A stretch of DNA of 64,000 nucleotides from Zymoseptoria tritici IPO323 (lineage: Eukaryota > Ascomycota > Dothideomycetes > Mycosphaerellales > Mycosphaerellaceae). The number at the start of each line of letters is the position of its first letter. The stretch's first letter is position 1. The stretch covers positions 3,100,001 to 3,164,000 of the forward strand of contig NC_018216.1 of the NCBI RefSeq assembly GCF_000219625.1, written 5' to 3'. Under the pieces are notes generated by a model. That model was not told where the DNA came from. It did not search any database and saw nothing but the letters and a program-made list of their open reading frames with translations. Both the position numbers and the translations under genes were made by a program. Positions 52,342 through 63,603 of this stretch are shown here, piece by piece.

Positions 52342-54801
52342 CTAGTCATCGTCACTCTCCTCGTCTTCCTCGTCAAGAGCCTCCATAGCCTCCTTGATGA
52401 ACGGCGCGGCCTGTCATGGTTAGTTAGCATCGAAAACCAGACCAATCCACACCTTCCGCTCGAAACGTACCTTCACATCCAGATTCAACGCCGTCGTGAA
52501 AGCCCTCAGCGCCTCACCCCTCTCACTCAACCCCTTGTAGCATTTCCCAAGCAGGAACCACACGTTTGCCTCATCGGGCGCCTGATCTCGCAACACCTCC
52601 AGCTCGCCAAGCGCCTGCTCATACTCTTTCAAATGCATCAGCACTCTGGCTTTCTTGAACCTCGCCAAGGCAGATGTAGGGTCCAGCTCCAGCGCGCGAG
52701 TGAAGTTTGCCAGAGCGCCTTTTTTGTTACGAAGCCGCTCAAGAACAACGCCAATGCAGACCAGTAAAGTGGCATTGGAGGGGTTGATGGATGCAGCGAT
52801 GCGAAAGTGGCGCTCGGCGTCGTCCAATTTGCCCATGCACTGGAACACCTTCCCAAGTCCATACCAGCCACCGTACCCACGGCGATCAACGCTGACGGAA
52901 TGTCGGAAGGAGGCGAGAGCATTGTCGAAAGCTTCATTGGCGATGTACTCGTGGCCCATCAGTGTGTAGGCGTATGCAAAGTTGGGATCCACTTGAGTGG
53001 CTCGCTTGAACGCTGAGATTGCTTGATCGTGTTCGCGAGACAAAGAGAAGGCATTGCCTACGGCGACCCATGTCTGTGGCGCATCGCTATCATGATCTTG
53101 GAGCACGCGACAAAGGTACGTGAGTGTGGTGTCCTTCTTGAGGTGCCAGAGTACGGTGGAGTACATGTCCATGTCCTCGATGCGTGACGGCTGTATCTTC
53201 ATTAGCCTTGCAAAGCAATCTTCTGCTGGTCGAAAGTTTCCGGCTTCATAGTACGCTTTGCCGAGCTGAGCGAGGACCCAAGGAGTCTCACGTTGTGCAG
53301 CAGGCAATCCTCGGAAGGTCGTAATTGCAGTCGGCATATCAAAGCTGGCAATCGCATGGCAACCGACGGCAAGATGGCGGAAGTTGTTCAACAATGAGGC
53401 CATGGCGTCCTGCTGTTCGGATCTACTGGAATGAGTCGTAAGTTGAGACTGCTTCTGCACAATAGCGGATGTGACCATCGGACCAGACGCGAGGGTGGCG
53501 TTTTTCTCATTTGTTCGACCGTTCGTGCGCTTCTCCTTCTCATCAGGTGGAAGTCTCTTAGTATTCCCACTGACGACCCTGCCGACGACAGCACCTGTCC
53601 GACCTCGAGCGCCGGTAGCTGGCTTTGCTTGACGAGCGACTCTATCAGCCCTGCCTGCTATTGATGCTGCCGTGTCCATGGTTGAGCGAGTGCTTCGATT
53701 CGGCGCTGTTGTCTGAGTGAAGAGCCGGTTGCTTCTTCGAGGTTGCGTAGAGTCCAAAGAAGATTGTGCGGCCGTTCCAGAAATGTTCCGCTTCTGCCCG
53801 CCTGCGGTCGCTTTGCGCGGCGCCGCCAGAGGATCGTCTGACAGTCCTTCAGATGCAGATTGGTTCCGAAGCCCATGCGGTCGCGGCCGGTCTGTGACCT
53901 CGGGGTGATGGCCCATTCGTGATCTCCGATTTGGTGCGGCCGGAGGCTCGAAGAATGTATCATCGTTCTCGGCAGAAATGCCTCCCATTGCCGTATCGTC
54001 GTCCAACACTCCGCCATTTGCTGTAGGAGTGTCCCATTCCGTCGATGTTGGTTTCAGGGGTAGTCCCAGGACAGACTTCCCGAGCAACCTGTGGTCCAGC
54101 GAATCCAGCTCCTCAACCACCGTAGAAGTGAATGGGTCGTCCATCGAGACATACGACCCGGATTTTGCCTGCAGCACTCGCGGTTGCCGTGAATCTTCAT
54201 CAACGTAAATCTGTGTCTCACCATTGCCCGTCTCCGTCAGCCCAGGTAACTCCATGACCGGCCTGAACATGTTCTCCGTCTTCAAATCCGCCCCGATTTT
54301 GCACAGTCCCTCAAATGCGTCCCACACGAACGGGTTTTGCTTGTGTACTTCGATGAACAGGTCTCCCGCCTTACCAGAATCGCCATGAGCACGCCACAGC
54401 TTCGCCAGAAGTGTAAGCGCTGCCGATGCATCAGGCATGTGACGCCTCGATGTCTCCGAGTGTTGATTCCAATGATTCTTCCCTGCCCAAGCAGATCGGC
54501 ATTTCTCCAACGCCGTCACACCATCCATGTTCCTCCCCAATGCCAAGCACGCCTGTGCAAAGATATACGCACATCCAAGATGCCGACCATTAGCGCCGTA
54601 CTTTTGACTGAAATCGTAGGCGGCCTTGAATCGGCGGAGGCGAAAGTAGGTGAGGGCGAGGAGATGCGAATTTTCGGGATTTCGTGGTTCGAGTGCATGA
54701 AGGCGACCAGCAATGAAGTTGGCGTTGTCGAGCATGTCGTTATCGAGGTGGTAGTAGATCAGCTGTCGCATCTGCGAGGCCGCCACGCCGTTGGGAGACA
54801 T
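52342..54801 (-). CDS. CDC27: anaphase-promoting complex subunit 3 (Cdc27/BimA)
   Basis: Two exons, 54801-52471 and 52410-52342 (60-bp intron, donor GTACGT, branch CTAAC, acceptor GACAG); 799 residues. N-terminal TPR-like helices (LIYYHLDNDMLDNANFIAGR, FRLRRFKAAYDF, CAYIFAQACLALGR) span about 1-180. A long disordered middle follows. A C-terminal array of about eight TPRs starts near residue 470: NFRHLAVGCHAIASFDMPTA, PWVLAQLGKAYYEAGNFRPA, and so on to FLLGKCYKGLSERGEALRA. Exon 2 adds AAPFIKEAMEALDEE and an acidic tail. Cdc27 binds the IR tails of Cdh1/Cdc20 within the nuclear APC/C ubiquitin ligase that triggers anaphase. Confidence 0.94.
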
Positions 54802-55276
54802 GATGGGCTGGAGCGATCCGAGTGAGTGAGGAGGATGAAGTGAATTTCCCGAAGGACGCGAAGGTTGAGAGTGGTATTCGGCCTGTACGCATTGGCACGT
54901 GGTGTTGCGAAGTGTGACGATTCACAGGTGTCGGATACCAGGATCGCAGGCGGAAGAGTCGTGACGCTCAGAGGCGACGTAGGGATGCGTCAAATGCACA
55001 TTGAATGGATCTTCTATGATTTGTCGCTCCTTGTATCCTGCGTTGGATCGTGTGTTCCTTCGTCCACCGGGGTCTGCGGGGTCGTGCTTGTCGAGAGATG
55101 TGAAGTTCTGTTGTTATGCTTTCCAAGTCAAGGTTGCCCTCCAAACAACATCGAAGGCACGGTCCACAGATCTACGCCAAGCACGATCGACTCCACATGG
55201 TTGTTGTGTCAATGCTCACGCATCTTTAGAGAACGAACAATTTTACTTCAACATTCACGCGTGAACGTTGTCTACG
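54802..55276. promoter_or_regulatory. divergent region, CDC27 / SND2
   Basis: 475 bp between head-to-head starts; no element recognised. Confidence 0.4.
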
Positions 55277-55847
55277 ATGGCGCAAGTACGTACAGCATAC
55301 CAATGTCGTCCAACGAATATACTAACATATTCCCAAGAAAGCCCACAAAACACTAGCGACCAAGAACACGGCAACCCTGAATCGAACCCATCTCATCAGC
55401 CTCGGAGTCCATGGCCTTTCTCTGCTCATAAGACTACTTCTACTACGGCGGAAATGGACGCCATACCTTCTCCTCTCCCTTCCGGCCTTGGTCCTCGAAT
55501 TCGTCCTTGAACGCGGCAGCCGTCCAGTCGTCACCGAGAACGGCGAAGTGAAGCGTGTAGGAGACGATCTCGAGGCCAAGGGTCTGACAGAATGGATGTG
55601 GGACATCATCTACTGGTCGTGGGGGAATGTGCTGCTGGCGACACTGGCGGGCGACTGGGCGTGGTGGGCAATGCTGGTTGTGCCGGCTTACAGTGCGTGG
55701 CTCGCGTATGGGACCTATTCGGGCATGAGAGGGATGATGGGAGGAGGCGCACAGCAGCAGGAGGCAGCAGGCGGCGCGGCAGGGCAGAGCAAGCGACAGG
55801 CGAAGATGGAGAAGCGAGGCGGACAGAGAATGCAGTACCGTGCATAG
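55277..55847 (+). CDS. SND2: SRP-independent ER targeting protein Snd2 (TMEM208 family)
   Basis: Exon 1 codes for only nine bases (55277-55285, Met-Ala-Gln); exon 2 is 55338-55847. The intron has donor GTACGT, branch ACTAAC and acceptor CCAAG. The product is 172 residues. MAQKAHKTLATKNTATLNR and THLISLGVHGLSLLIRLLLL match the TMEM208/Snd2 family start. Two to four hydrophobic segments follow, with WMWDIIYWSWGNVLLATL and WAWWAMLVVPAYSAWLAYGT. The C-terminal tail is Gly/Gln-rich and basic (SKRQAKMEKRGGQRMQYR). Snd2 sits in the ER membrane and helps deliver proteins with central or C-terminal membrane segments when SRP is not used. Confidence 0.9.
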
Positions 55848-55900
55848 GTTAGAGGGTACCATGTCTTCCTCTCTCCTTCGACGGCCATGTTCTCAACCCT

Positions 55901-56893
55901 TCATGGTTCTCCCAGCATGCTTCCCAACCCCAAGATAGCGCTCTGCTGCATCTCGGTGAGTCGGATGTCGAAAAACTTCTCCAAGGCGTCGACTCGTTCA
56001 CTTTCATTGGTCAAGACACCGAGGATCTCCTTCCGTCCTGCGACCCTCCAGTGCAGTCGATCGCCTACCAAGACCATCTCCCCAATCACCTGCGACCCAT
56101 CCTCGCTCAGCAGATATTTGACAACCACCACCGTGTGCGTGAAAAAGCATGCTCTCGAAGTGCTGGTGAAATGATTCATCACCGCAAAATCAGCCGGGAG
56201 GAACTCCACTCGATCCGGGAAGCAATACACAGCCGACCACGGCTCCGCCGCCGCGTCTCTCCTCTCCAAAATCCACAATTTCGCGTCAGGATCCTCGCTC
56301 TCCGCTAACGTGTCCCATCGTAGACGGACTTGTTGCATAGGCAAATTGCTCTGCTCATGACCGTCCACCAACGGCAATGGTTTGACGGCGCATCCCGCAC
56401 CGAATCCTACATCGACCAGATATCGTATCGAGCCGATCGTAACAATATTGGCCATGTGTGAAAAGCCGTAGAACATGAGCTCCCCATTCCCGCCTGTGAC
56501 ATCGCCATTGGGAGCTGCTTGCGAGCTCACTCGTCCGCTGGTACTCATGACCCGGAACCCGAGACTCCGAAGTACCGTGGCTAACAGCGTGTTATTCTCC
56601 ATACAGTAGCCTCCTCGCTTACTCTCAGACACCTTGCCATGGGGTCGACAGACGATCTTTTGGAAAAGCGAGGTCGGATGAAGATCGATGTTTGGACAGC
56701 GGGAGTAATGCAGATCGAGATTTTCAAATGGAACGTAGCATAGGGTATGCCGCTGGAGCGTGGTGAGGAAGTCTAGCCTGTCCTCGTTGGAAGCCCGCGA
56801 GGCATCATCGGGATGGCATCGGTACTTTTCAGGAAGACGGATGCGGTCGTAAAACTGGCCGAGTTGCTCGATGGTATATGTCGGTCGTGGCAT
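55901..56893 (-). CDS. arylamine N-acetyltransferase
   Basis: Single exon, 330 residues. PFENLDLHY is the family's conserved P-F-E-N-L. The catalytic Cys lies in RGGYCMENNTLL (C97). The catalytic His is in GFSHMANIV and the Asp in YLVDVGFGAG, so the Cys-His-Asp triad is complete. ADFAVMNHFTSTSRACFFTH is the usual third-domain motif. NAT enzymes transfer acetyl (or in some fungi malonyl) from CoA to arylamines and hydrazines; fungal members detoxify xenobiotics such as benzoxazolinone breakdown products. The gene converges on SND2 with only 53 bp between stop codons. Confidence 0.93.
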   Translation of the reverse strand: MPRPTYTIEQLGQFYDRIRLPEKYRCHPDDASRASNEDRLDFLTTLQRHTLCYVPFENLDLHYSRCPNIDLHPTSLFQKIVCRPHGKVSESKRGGYCMENNTLLATVLRSLGFRVMSTSGRVSSQAAPNGDVTGGNGELMFYGFSHMANIVTIGSIRYLVDVGFGAGCAVKPLPLVDGHEQSNLPMQQVRLRWDTLAESEDPDAKLWILERRDAAAEPWSAVYCFPDRVEFLPADFAVMNHFTSTSRACFFTHTVVVVKYLLSEDGSQVIGEMVLVGDRLHWRVAGRKEILGVLTNESERVDALEKFFDIRLTEMQQSAILGLGSMLGEP

Positions 56894-57690
56894 GGCCTCT
56901 AGAACTCGTGTCGACTTTTGCGGAAATCCTCGAGCGAAGCAGAAGAGGTAACGTTCTTTTCGTGAGTTTCTTTTTCAAAATTCTTTGCTTCTCGGCCTCA
57001 AGCACGGTTCGAGTTGCGTCGTGCTGTCCGAAGACTCCTCGCAGCTGAAGTCGCTCCCGGGCGGTAGGAGTAGAATGAAGAGAGACAGAGCATTCCTATA
57101 CCGTCTTCCGCAGTACAGCCTTCACAGCATATGGATCTAGGATCGCCTTGTCAATCTGTCTCCACAAGGTCGAAGTCGCCACCGCCCACTAGTGAATAGA
57201 CGAATCTATACCTGGTCAAGCCCGCGGGGCCGAGTGGACAGGTGATTGACAGGCCGCAGGCGTGCCTTGCGGCATGGATGTCTCAGCAGCGAAATCGGCG
57301 GTGTGATCAGAACTTGTATCCTTGGATGCATTTGCATCTCACCGCCGATTGTTCTCCCAGACTGTGTGTAATTGCGACCTAATTTCTATTTCATGGCTAT
57401 AATTCGGCATGCACTATGCCATGGCATCATAGGTCTGCCGATAATCGTCCAGCATCGTGTGTCGTATCACTTCTGGTCGTTTGCAGCCAAGCCACTTGAT
57501 AAGTCGGCGTTCCTCCAATTCGTCCGCCCGCTGCTTCAACCACATTTCTCACAATTAGCAAAAGCCAGGATGAATCAACCTTTCTGCTGAGATGGGCAGA
57601 CAGGCTCACCTTTTGAATAGCCGGCCCAGATACTATGCCACCGAACGGTCAATAGCAGCCGAGCCAGCAAAAACCCCCAACTACTGTCAC
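56894..57690. other. intergenic with a nested inverted repeat
   Basis: 797 bp between the NAT start and the TFP11 stop. Short open frames only. A nested hairpin-type inverted repeat lies at 57293-57350. Confidence 0.45.
57293..57350. repeat. nested inverted repeat
   Basis: Outer arms AATCGGCGGTG (57293-57303) and CACCGCCGATT (57340-57350) are perfect 11-base complements. Inside the loop GATGCA (57325-57330) and TGCATC (57333-57338) form a second perfect stem around two bases. It could be a cruciform, a structured RNA or a protein-binding site. Confidence 0.7.
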
Positions 57691-59946
57691 TCACTTCCCT
57701 ATCGCCCTCTCAACGAGTCGTTCCTCCAGTCCGATCGGTTCGTAAATCGTACGATCGCCCTTCTTTTGCGCCCACACGATGTCTCCCTTGAGATACACGA
57801 CTACGCCACCCTTACCGTTCGCGCTCGCCGTGATGCGGAATAGCGGTGCGCCAGTCTGGGTATGTGCTTCTCGCAATGGAACCAGAGTAAGGTCTTGTTC
57901 TGCACACCACGCTTCCACAATATCCTTGAAGTCCTGCGCGAGCTCTTGAGCAAGTGGAGGATGAAGCGTAGCAGAAGTCTGAGCATCGAGTCTCTTGCTG
58001 ATTTCCTTAGCGATGGGTCGTGCTGGACCAGCTGCTGGTGCTGCAAGTTCGCTCATGGGCACGCCTTCGTCTTGGAGGTCGAGAGCTTTGTTGATCATTT
58101 CTGTGCCCTTCTCCCATTCCTTCGAGACGTCCGCATTTGCGTTCAGGGAATCCGGGATTTGCTGTTTCCACCACGTAAACCATTGGCCGACTTCTTCGAA
58201 ATTTGCTTCTTCTGAAGAGAGCCATTGGTGGAGGGTCGAGAGCCACTTCGGAAAAAACTCTGCTACGAGCAGACGTGCCAGGATCTCCACCTTGGAATGC
58301 TGCTGCCATTTCAGTACATTCTCCAGCGGCGTCAAATCTTGATCTGAAGGGTCGACTTCAAAGTGCTGCGACAGATGGCGGGCGAGCTTGGGAAGCAGAT
58401 GTCGGACGAACACATGATCTAGTTCCGAGTGCAGCAGAGCGCGCCATTCGAGCAGACCTGCCAGCACCCCAGAGCTGACATCCCAGCCATCGAGAACTTC
58501 CCTTAGCCGACGCTTGATATCGACAAGCAGCCCGCTTGAAGCTTTGGGATCCAGCTGATAGGGTGGAAGATACGGTAGCCATGGAAAGATCCAGGTGTGT
58601 GGCTCAGCATGCTTGACAGTAGCGTGCTTGTGATGATGACTGCGCTTCCGCGGATCCCAGACATGTAGGGCTGCCTTCAGCTTTTCCACAATGAGCTTGT
58701 CCACCAAGGCACTGTAGATGAATGGAGGCAGAAGAGGACGCCATGCATTGACCAGTGTTGTCAAAGGTGCGTGATTCAGGACTTCCCAATTCGTGATGGT
58801 CGTCCGCAGCTTCGGAAGCCAGATCGTGTAGACCATTGCTTCATACGCGGTCGTGGCTTTTTGTCGTTTGGATCTGCCATAGCCCTCGTCCATCTCTGCG
58901 CGCCCACGAGCAGTGACCACTTCATCTTTCGTGTCGAGGCCCAGCAAGGACCGCACTCGCATCAAGTCAGCTGTGAGGAGCTCAGGATCTTCCAGCGGCT
59001 CCCACTCAGCAACTCGCTTCTTGAATAGAGGGGACAGCGCGCCGATAGCAGCCTCGGAAAGCCCGTAGTGCTCAATATCTTGTTTGTGCTCGGTCTGAAG
59101 TTTCTCCAGCGATGCGATCAGCGAGGTCCACGCCGTTCCAGAGTCGTCACCTGGTCCACGCGCAGCACTCAAGCGTAGATTCTCAACAGCCTCAACAACT
59201 GCCTGCAGTCGCTCGACCTCCTCCCGTTCTTGGTCGACCTCGAGTTGATGCCTTCCAGCTTGTTCCTCGATATACACCTTCTGCTCCTGCACACCATGCC
59301 AGGCTTCAATAAACGCCTCAAGTTCCAGCCGCTCTCTTTTCGCAATCTTGTCTGCCTCCGAGTCGGTCGGCAAGCCATTCGGAGTCATCAGCCCAGCAGC
59401 ACTTGTGAGCATTTTTGCCTGACTGCCCGTCGCATCGACGATCGAGCTGAGCATCTGCAGCGGGACATCCAATCCTGGCGCCGCAGCTCGTACGTCTGCG
59501 ACAGTCTTGTACTTTGTCTTCTGCTTCCTCGTCCCGCCCGGTGTACTCGTCCCACTTCCAGGCGCAAGTCCACCTTGAGACTTCTTCTTCCTTTCCCTCC
59601 TCGCCTTTCGCTCCTCTTCACTGCTGTCTTCGTATTCCTCGCCTCGTCTTTCCGCAGCTCTCTTCTGCTCCGCCTTGTACTGCTCCGTACGTTCCTTTAC
59701 TGCACCAACACCGGCTCCTTGTGGTCGTAGCTTGACCTCGATCGGATTGACAATTCCCTCTCCACCTGCTCCCAGTCCCTGCCCCTCCTTGTGTCCCATC
59801 TTTGCCATCATCTTCTTCGCGAACGCAGAGAAGTTTCCGCCGCCTCCGCCTCCTGCGCCTCCTGCTCCTCCACCGCCCAACTTGGGTGCTTTGTGAGGTC
59901 CATTCCCACCGCCAGGAAATTTGCGCTTCTGCGACATTGACTCCAT
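57691..59946 (-). CDS. G-patch spliceosome disassembly factor (TFP11/Ntr1/Spp382)
   Basis: Single exon, 751 residues from ATG 59946; the open frame runs further up only with a GTG start. A Gly-rich N-terminus precedes the G-patch (about residues 37-75): FAKKMMAKMGHKEGQGLGAG, then GIVNPIEVKLRPQGAGVG. KYKTVADVRAAAPGLDVPLQ matches the TFIP11 family. The GCFC-type helical domain contains WLPKLRTTITNWEVLNHAPL, WRPLLPPFIYSALVDKLIVE, LHVWDPRKRS and WIFPWLPYLPPYQLDP. The C-terminal domain has SFKDIVEAWC-like KDIVEAWCAEQDLTLVPLRE and VVVYLKGDIVWAQ. The family activates the Prp43 helicase to take apart the intron-lariat spliceosome. It is head-to-head with the OGDH gene. Confidence 0.92.
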   Translation of the reverse strand: MESMSQKRKFPGGGNGPHKAPKLGGGGAGGAGGGGGGNFSAFAKKMMAKMGHKEGQGLGAGGEGIVNPIEVKLRPQGAGVGAVKERTEQYKAEQKRAAERRGEEYEDSSEEERKARRERKKKSQGGLAPGSGTSTPGGTRKQKTKYKTVADVRAAAPGLDVPLQMLSSIVDATGSQAKMLTSAAGLMTPNGLPTDSEADKIAKRERLELEAFIEAWHGVQEQKVYIEEQAGRHQLEVDQEREEVERLQAVVEAVENLRLSAARGPGDDSGTAWTSLIASLEKLQTEHKQDIEHYGLSEAAIGALSPLFKKRVAEWEPLEDPELLTADLMRVRSLLGLDTKDEVVTARGRAEMDEGYGRSKRQKATTAYEAMVYTIWLPKLRTTITNWEVLNHAPLTTLVNAWRPLLPPFIYSALVDKLIVEKLKAALHVWDPRKRSHHHKHATVKHAEPHTWIFPWLPYLPPYQLDPKASSGLLVDIKRRLREVLDGWDVSSGVLAGLLEWRALLHSELDHVFVRHLLPKLARHLSQHFEVDPSDQDLTPLENVLKWQQHSKVEILARLLVAEFFPKWLSTLHQWLSSEEANFEEVGQWFTWWKQQIPDSLNANADVSKEWEKGTEMINKALDLQDEGVPMSELAAPAAGPARPIAKEISKRLDAQTSATLHPPLAQELAQDFKDIVEAWCAEQDLTLVPLREAHTQTGAPLFRITASANGKGGVVVYLKGDIVWAQKKGDRTIYEPIGLEERLVERAIGK

Positions 59947-60429
59947 GATGTGGTGTTGTTCGGCACTCCAGGAAATGTTCTGGTGGAGCTGTGCTTTCAC
60001 CTTCAGAGTTCGAAACTATTTTGGTCGTGCCTCAGGCCTCAAATCTCGATCGGGAGATTCTTCTTCCACGACAAGAGTGCTGCTGCTCACAACAGCACGG
60101 TCGTGTATACAATGTCCTAAATAGTACACACTTGGGGTAAGACCAGTATTGGACATAAAGTCATTTGTTGTGTCTTCAAGTCCGTGTGCTGTGTGAACTT
60201 CGCTGCTGACTCCTCCACGCCGGAAGTTTGACTCCGCGGAAGACGGGAGCGATCGGTGGTTGCTTCGCCTCAGCCTCTTCTTCAGCCCAAGGATTGCTAC
60301 TTCGTGGCTGTTGTGACATCAAACATCCTCCACGAGCTCCCCCAACGACTCCTTTTCCTCCTGGACGAACCTCATCTGCGTCCTCGCAGACCTTCGACCT
60401 GATCAACACTCCGATGAGCATCAGCAGAA
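59947..60429. promoter_or_regulatory. divergent region, TFP11 / OGDH E1
   Basis: 483 bp between start codons; it includes the OGDH leader with an upstream ORF (60414-60461). Confidence 0.45.
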
Positions 60430-60461
60430 ATGCTGTCCTCCGCAACATGCCTCCGCAGTAA
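60414..60461 (+). promoter_or_regulatory. upstream ORF overlapping the OGDH start codon
   Basis: ATG at 60414 opens a 15-codon frame ([15 protein letters not shown], stop TAA 60459-60461) that runs through the main ATG at 60430 in a different frame. If transcribed it would tend to lower initiation at 60430, or 60414 may be part of a spliced alternative start. Confidence 0.45.
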
Positions 60462-63400
60462 ACGACTGGCCATCGGTAGCTCCGCCGCCAGAGCTTTCTC
60501 GTCCATCTCCTCCACCGCTCCACGACCCGCGCTCTTGACGAAACGACGGGAACTCGGCCTGACCACATACAAGGCCCTCACGTCGCAAAATCGCAGCTAT
60601 GCCGTCGCCGCTGAAGACACAAATAAGGGCGTCGACGCCTCCGACTCATTCCTGTCAGGGAATACCGCCAACTATGTCGATGCCATGTATGCCGAGTGGA
60701 AGCATGACCCATCAGCGGTGCACGCCTCATGGAACGCGTACTTTAAGAACATGGACAACGGCGACATGCCAGTCAGCCGCGCTTTCACACCACCTCCAAC
60801 TATTGTTCCAACCCCAGCTGGAGGTGTTCCAGCACCAAACTTTGGCGCTGTTGGAGCTGCGCAAGGACAGGGTGGCGAGGTGCTGAGCCATTTGAAGGTG
60901 CAGCTCCTTGTGCGTGCATACCAAGCTCGAGGACACCACAAGGCAAAGATCGACCCCCTCGGTATCAGAAGTCAGGACTCCCTCAGTGGCACCGTCCCTA
61001 AGGAGCTGGAGCTATCCACATACGACTTCACCGAGGCCGACATGGAGACGGAGTTTTCATTGGGACCCGGTATTCTCCCCCGTTTCAAGACAGAGACTCG
61101 CGATAAGATGACTCTCCGTGAGATCATCGACAACTGTGAGCGCCTTTACTGCGGCTCTTACGGTATCGAGTACATCCACATTCCGGACCGAGCGCAATGT
61201 GACTGGCTCCGACAGAGAATCGAGGTTCCACAGCCCTTCAAATACTCTGTCGACGAAAAGCGAAGAATTCTGGACAGGATGATCTGGTCTTCTTCATTCG
61301 AGTCTTTCCTCGCGACCAAGTATCCCAACGACAAGCGTTTCGGTCTTGAGGGTGGAGAGTCACTCATTCCTGGTATGAAGGCTTTGATCGATCGGTCCGT
61401 AGACTACGGCGTCAAGGACATTGTCATTGGTATGCCACACAGAGGTCGATTGAACGTGCTGTCCAACGTGGTCCGCAAGCCCAACGAGTCTATCTTCTCA
61501 GAATTTGGAGGCTCCGCCGCGCCTTCTGACGAGGGATCTGGTGATGTCAAGTACCACTTGGGTATGAACTTCGAGCGACCCACTCCATCCGGCAAGCGCG
61601 TGAACCTTTCCCTCGTGGCCAACCCATCCCATTTGGAGGCCGAGGATCCAGTCGTGCTTGGCAAGACTCGCGCGATCCTCCACTACAACGGCGATGAGGA
61701 GAATGCGACCTCCGCCATGGGTGTCCTTCTCCACGGTGACGCCGCTTTCGCTGCTCAGGGTGTCGTGTACGAGACCATGGGATTCTATGCGCTTCCTGCG
61801 TACCAGACCGGAGGAACCGTCCATCTCATCGTCAACAACCAGATTGGTTTCACCACTGACCCACGCTTCGCTCGCTCTACCCCATACTGCTCAGACCTCG
61901 CCAAGTTTGTGGATGCTCCGGTGTTCCACGTCAACGGTGATGATGTTGAGGCTCTCAACTTTGTCTGCCAAATGGCCGCCGATTGGCGTGCGGAGTTCAA
62001 GAAGGACGTCATTGTCGACATTGTCTGCTACCGCAAACAAGGTCACAACGAGACTGATCAGCCATCTTTCACTCAGCCACTCATGTACAAGAAGATCAGC
62101 GAGCAAGTTCCAACCCTCGACAAGTACGTCAAGCAACTCATCGATGCCAACACTTTCACAAAGGAGGACGTCGACGAGCACAAGAAGTGGGTCTGGAACA
62201 CCCTCGAGGAGTCGTTTGAGAAGTCGAAAGACTACACACCAACAGCCAAGGAGTGGCTGACCAGCGCATGGCACGGCTTCAAGTCACCCAAGGAGCTTGC
62301 CACCGAAGTTCTGCCCCATCTGCCAACCGGCATCAAGGCCGAGACCCTGAAACACATCGCAAAGGTCATCGGCGAGCCGCCAGAGGGCTTCAACGTCCAC
62401 CGCAACCTCAAGCGCATTTTGGCCAACCGCACAAAGTCTGTCAACGAGGGCAAGAACATTGACATGTCCACTGCGGAGGCTCTGGCCTTTGGTTCTCTCT
62501 GCTTGGAGGGCAAGCACGTTCGCGTGTCTGGTCAAGATGTCGAGCGTGGCACCTTCTCCCAGCGTCACGCAGTCTTGCACGACCAGGAGAGTGAAAAGAC
62601 CCACACTCCTCTAAGGAATCTCGGCGACGACCAGGGTACCTTTGTCATCGCCAACTCTAGTTTGAGCGAGTTTGGTGCTCTCGGGTTCGAATATGGCTAC
62701 TCACTGTCCTCGCCAAACGCTCTCGTCATCTGGGAGGCGCAATTCGGTGACTTTGCCAACAACGCCCAATGTATCATCGATCAATTCATCGCCTCCGGTG
62801 AAGTCAAGTGGCTGCAACGATCCGGTCTGGTCATGAACTTGCCCCACGGCTACGACGGCCAAGGTCCCGAGCACAGTTCCGGCCGCATGGAGCGCTTCTT
62901 GCAGCTTTGCAACGAGGACCCACGCATCTTCCCCAAGCCTGACAAGCTCGACCGTCAACACCAGGACTGCAACATGCAAATCACCTACTGCACGACACCC
63001 GCCAACTACTTCCACATCCTCCGTCGCCAGATGAACCGTCAATTCCGCAAGCCTCTCATCAACTTCTTCTCCAAGAGCTTGCTCCGTCACCCACTCGCCC
63101 GCTCCAACATCGAGGACCTCGAGGGCGAGTCTCACTTCCAATGGATCGTCCCGGACCCAGCTCACGATGCCAACGCCGAGTTCAAGATTGACTCGCATGA
63201 CAAGATCAAGCGCGTGATCCTCTGCTCTGGCCAAGTCTTCGCCGCATTGTTCAAGCACCGGGAAGCCAACAAACTCACCGACACTGCCATCACCCGTATC
63301 GAGCAACTCAACCCCTTCCCTTGGGCTCAGCTCAAGGAGAACTTGGACTCCTACCCGAACGCCGAGACGATCGTCTGGTGTCAGGAGGAGCCGCTTAATG

Positions 63401-63603
63401 CCGGCGCGTGGTCGTTTGCTCAGCCGAGAATCGAGACGCTGTTGAACAACACTGAGCACCACGACAGGAAGCATGTCATGTATGCTGGTCGCAACCCGAG
63501 TGCGTCTGTCGCGACCGGTTTGAAGAGCAGCCATATGAAGGAGGAGCAGGACTTGTTGAAGATGGCTTGGAGTGTGCATCAGGATAAGCTGAAGGGCGAG
63601 TAG
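60430..63603 (+). CDS. KGD1: 2-oxoglutarate dehydrogenase E1 component, mitochondrial
   Basis: Single exon, 1057 residues. The first ~60 residues are Arg/Ser/Ala-rich with few acids ([20 protein letters not shown]), a mitochondrial presequence. [20 protein letters not shown] and VHASWNAYF mark the E1o N-terminal domain. The thiamine diphosphate core follows with [37 protein letters not shown] and [29 protein letters not shown] [20 protein letters not shown] comes after. The C-terminal transketolase-like part has [40 protein letters not shown] and [11 protein letters not shown]. The enzyme decarboxylates 2-oxoglutarate in the TCA cycle, passing succinyl to E2. Length and motifs are complete. 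Confidence 0.96.
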   Translation: MLSSATCLRSKRLAIGSSAARAFSSISSTAPRPALLTKRRELGLTTYKALTSQNRSYAVAAEDTNKGVDASDSFLSGNTANYVDAMYAEWKHDPSAVHASWNAYFKNMDNGDMPVSRAFTPPPTIVPTPAGGVPAPNFGAVGAAQGQGGEVLSHLKVQLLVRAYQARGHHKAKIDPLGIRSQDSLSGTVPKELELSTYDFTEADMETEFSLGPGILPRFKTETRDKMTLREIIDNCERLYCGSYGIEYIHIPDRAQCDWLRQRIEVPQPFKYSVDEKRRILDRMIWSSSFESFLATKYPNDKRFGLEGGESLIPGMKALIDRSVDYGVKDIVIGMPHRGRLNVLSNVVRKPNESIFSEFGGSAAPSDEGSGDVKYHLGMNFERPTPSGKRVNLSLVANPSHLEAEDPVVLGKTRAILHYNGDEENATSAMGVLLHGDAAFAAQGVVYETMGFYALPAYQTGGTVHLIVNNQIGFTTDPRFARSTPYCSDLAKFVDAPVFHVNGDDVEALNFVCQMAADWRAEFKKDVIVDIVCYRKQGHNETDQPSFTQPLMYKKISEQVPTLDKYVKQLIDANTFTKEDVDEHKKWVWNTLEESFEKSKDYTPTAKEWLTSAWHGFKSPKELATEVLPHLPTGIKAETLKHIAKVIGEPPEGFNVHRNLKRILANRTKSVNEGKNIDMSTAEALAFGSLCLEGKHVRVSGQDVERGTFSQRHAVLHDQESEKTHTPLRNLGDDQGTFVIANSSLSEFGALGFEYGYSLSSPNALVIWEAQFGDFANNAQCIIDQFIASGEVKWLQRSGLVMNLPHGYDGQGPEHSSGRMERFLQLCNEDPRIFPKPDKLDRQHQDCNMQITYCTTPANYFHILRRQMNRQFRKPLINFFSKSLLRHPLARSNIEDLEGESHFQWIVPDPAHDANAEFKIDSHDKIKRVILCSGQVFAALFKHREANKLTDTAITRIEQLNPFPWAQLKENLDSYPNAETIVWCQEEPLNAGAWSFAQPRIETLLNNTEHHDRKHVMYAGRNPSASVATGLKSSHMKEEQDLLKMAWSVHQDKLKGE

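Noticed and set aside
56995..57035. tRNA-like GGTTCGAGTT stretch
   Set aside because: No acceptor stem or anticodon arm could be built around it.
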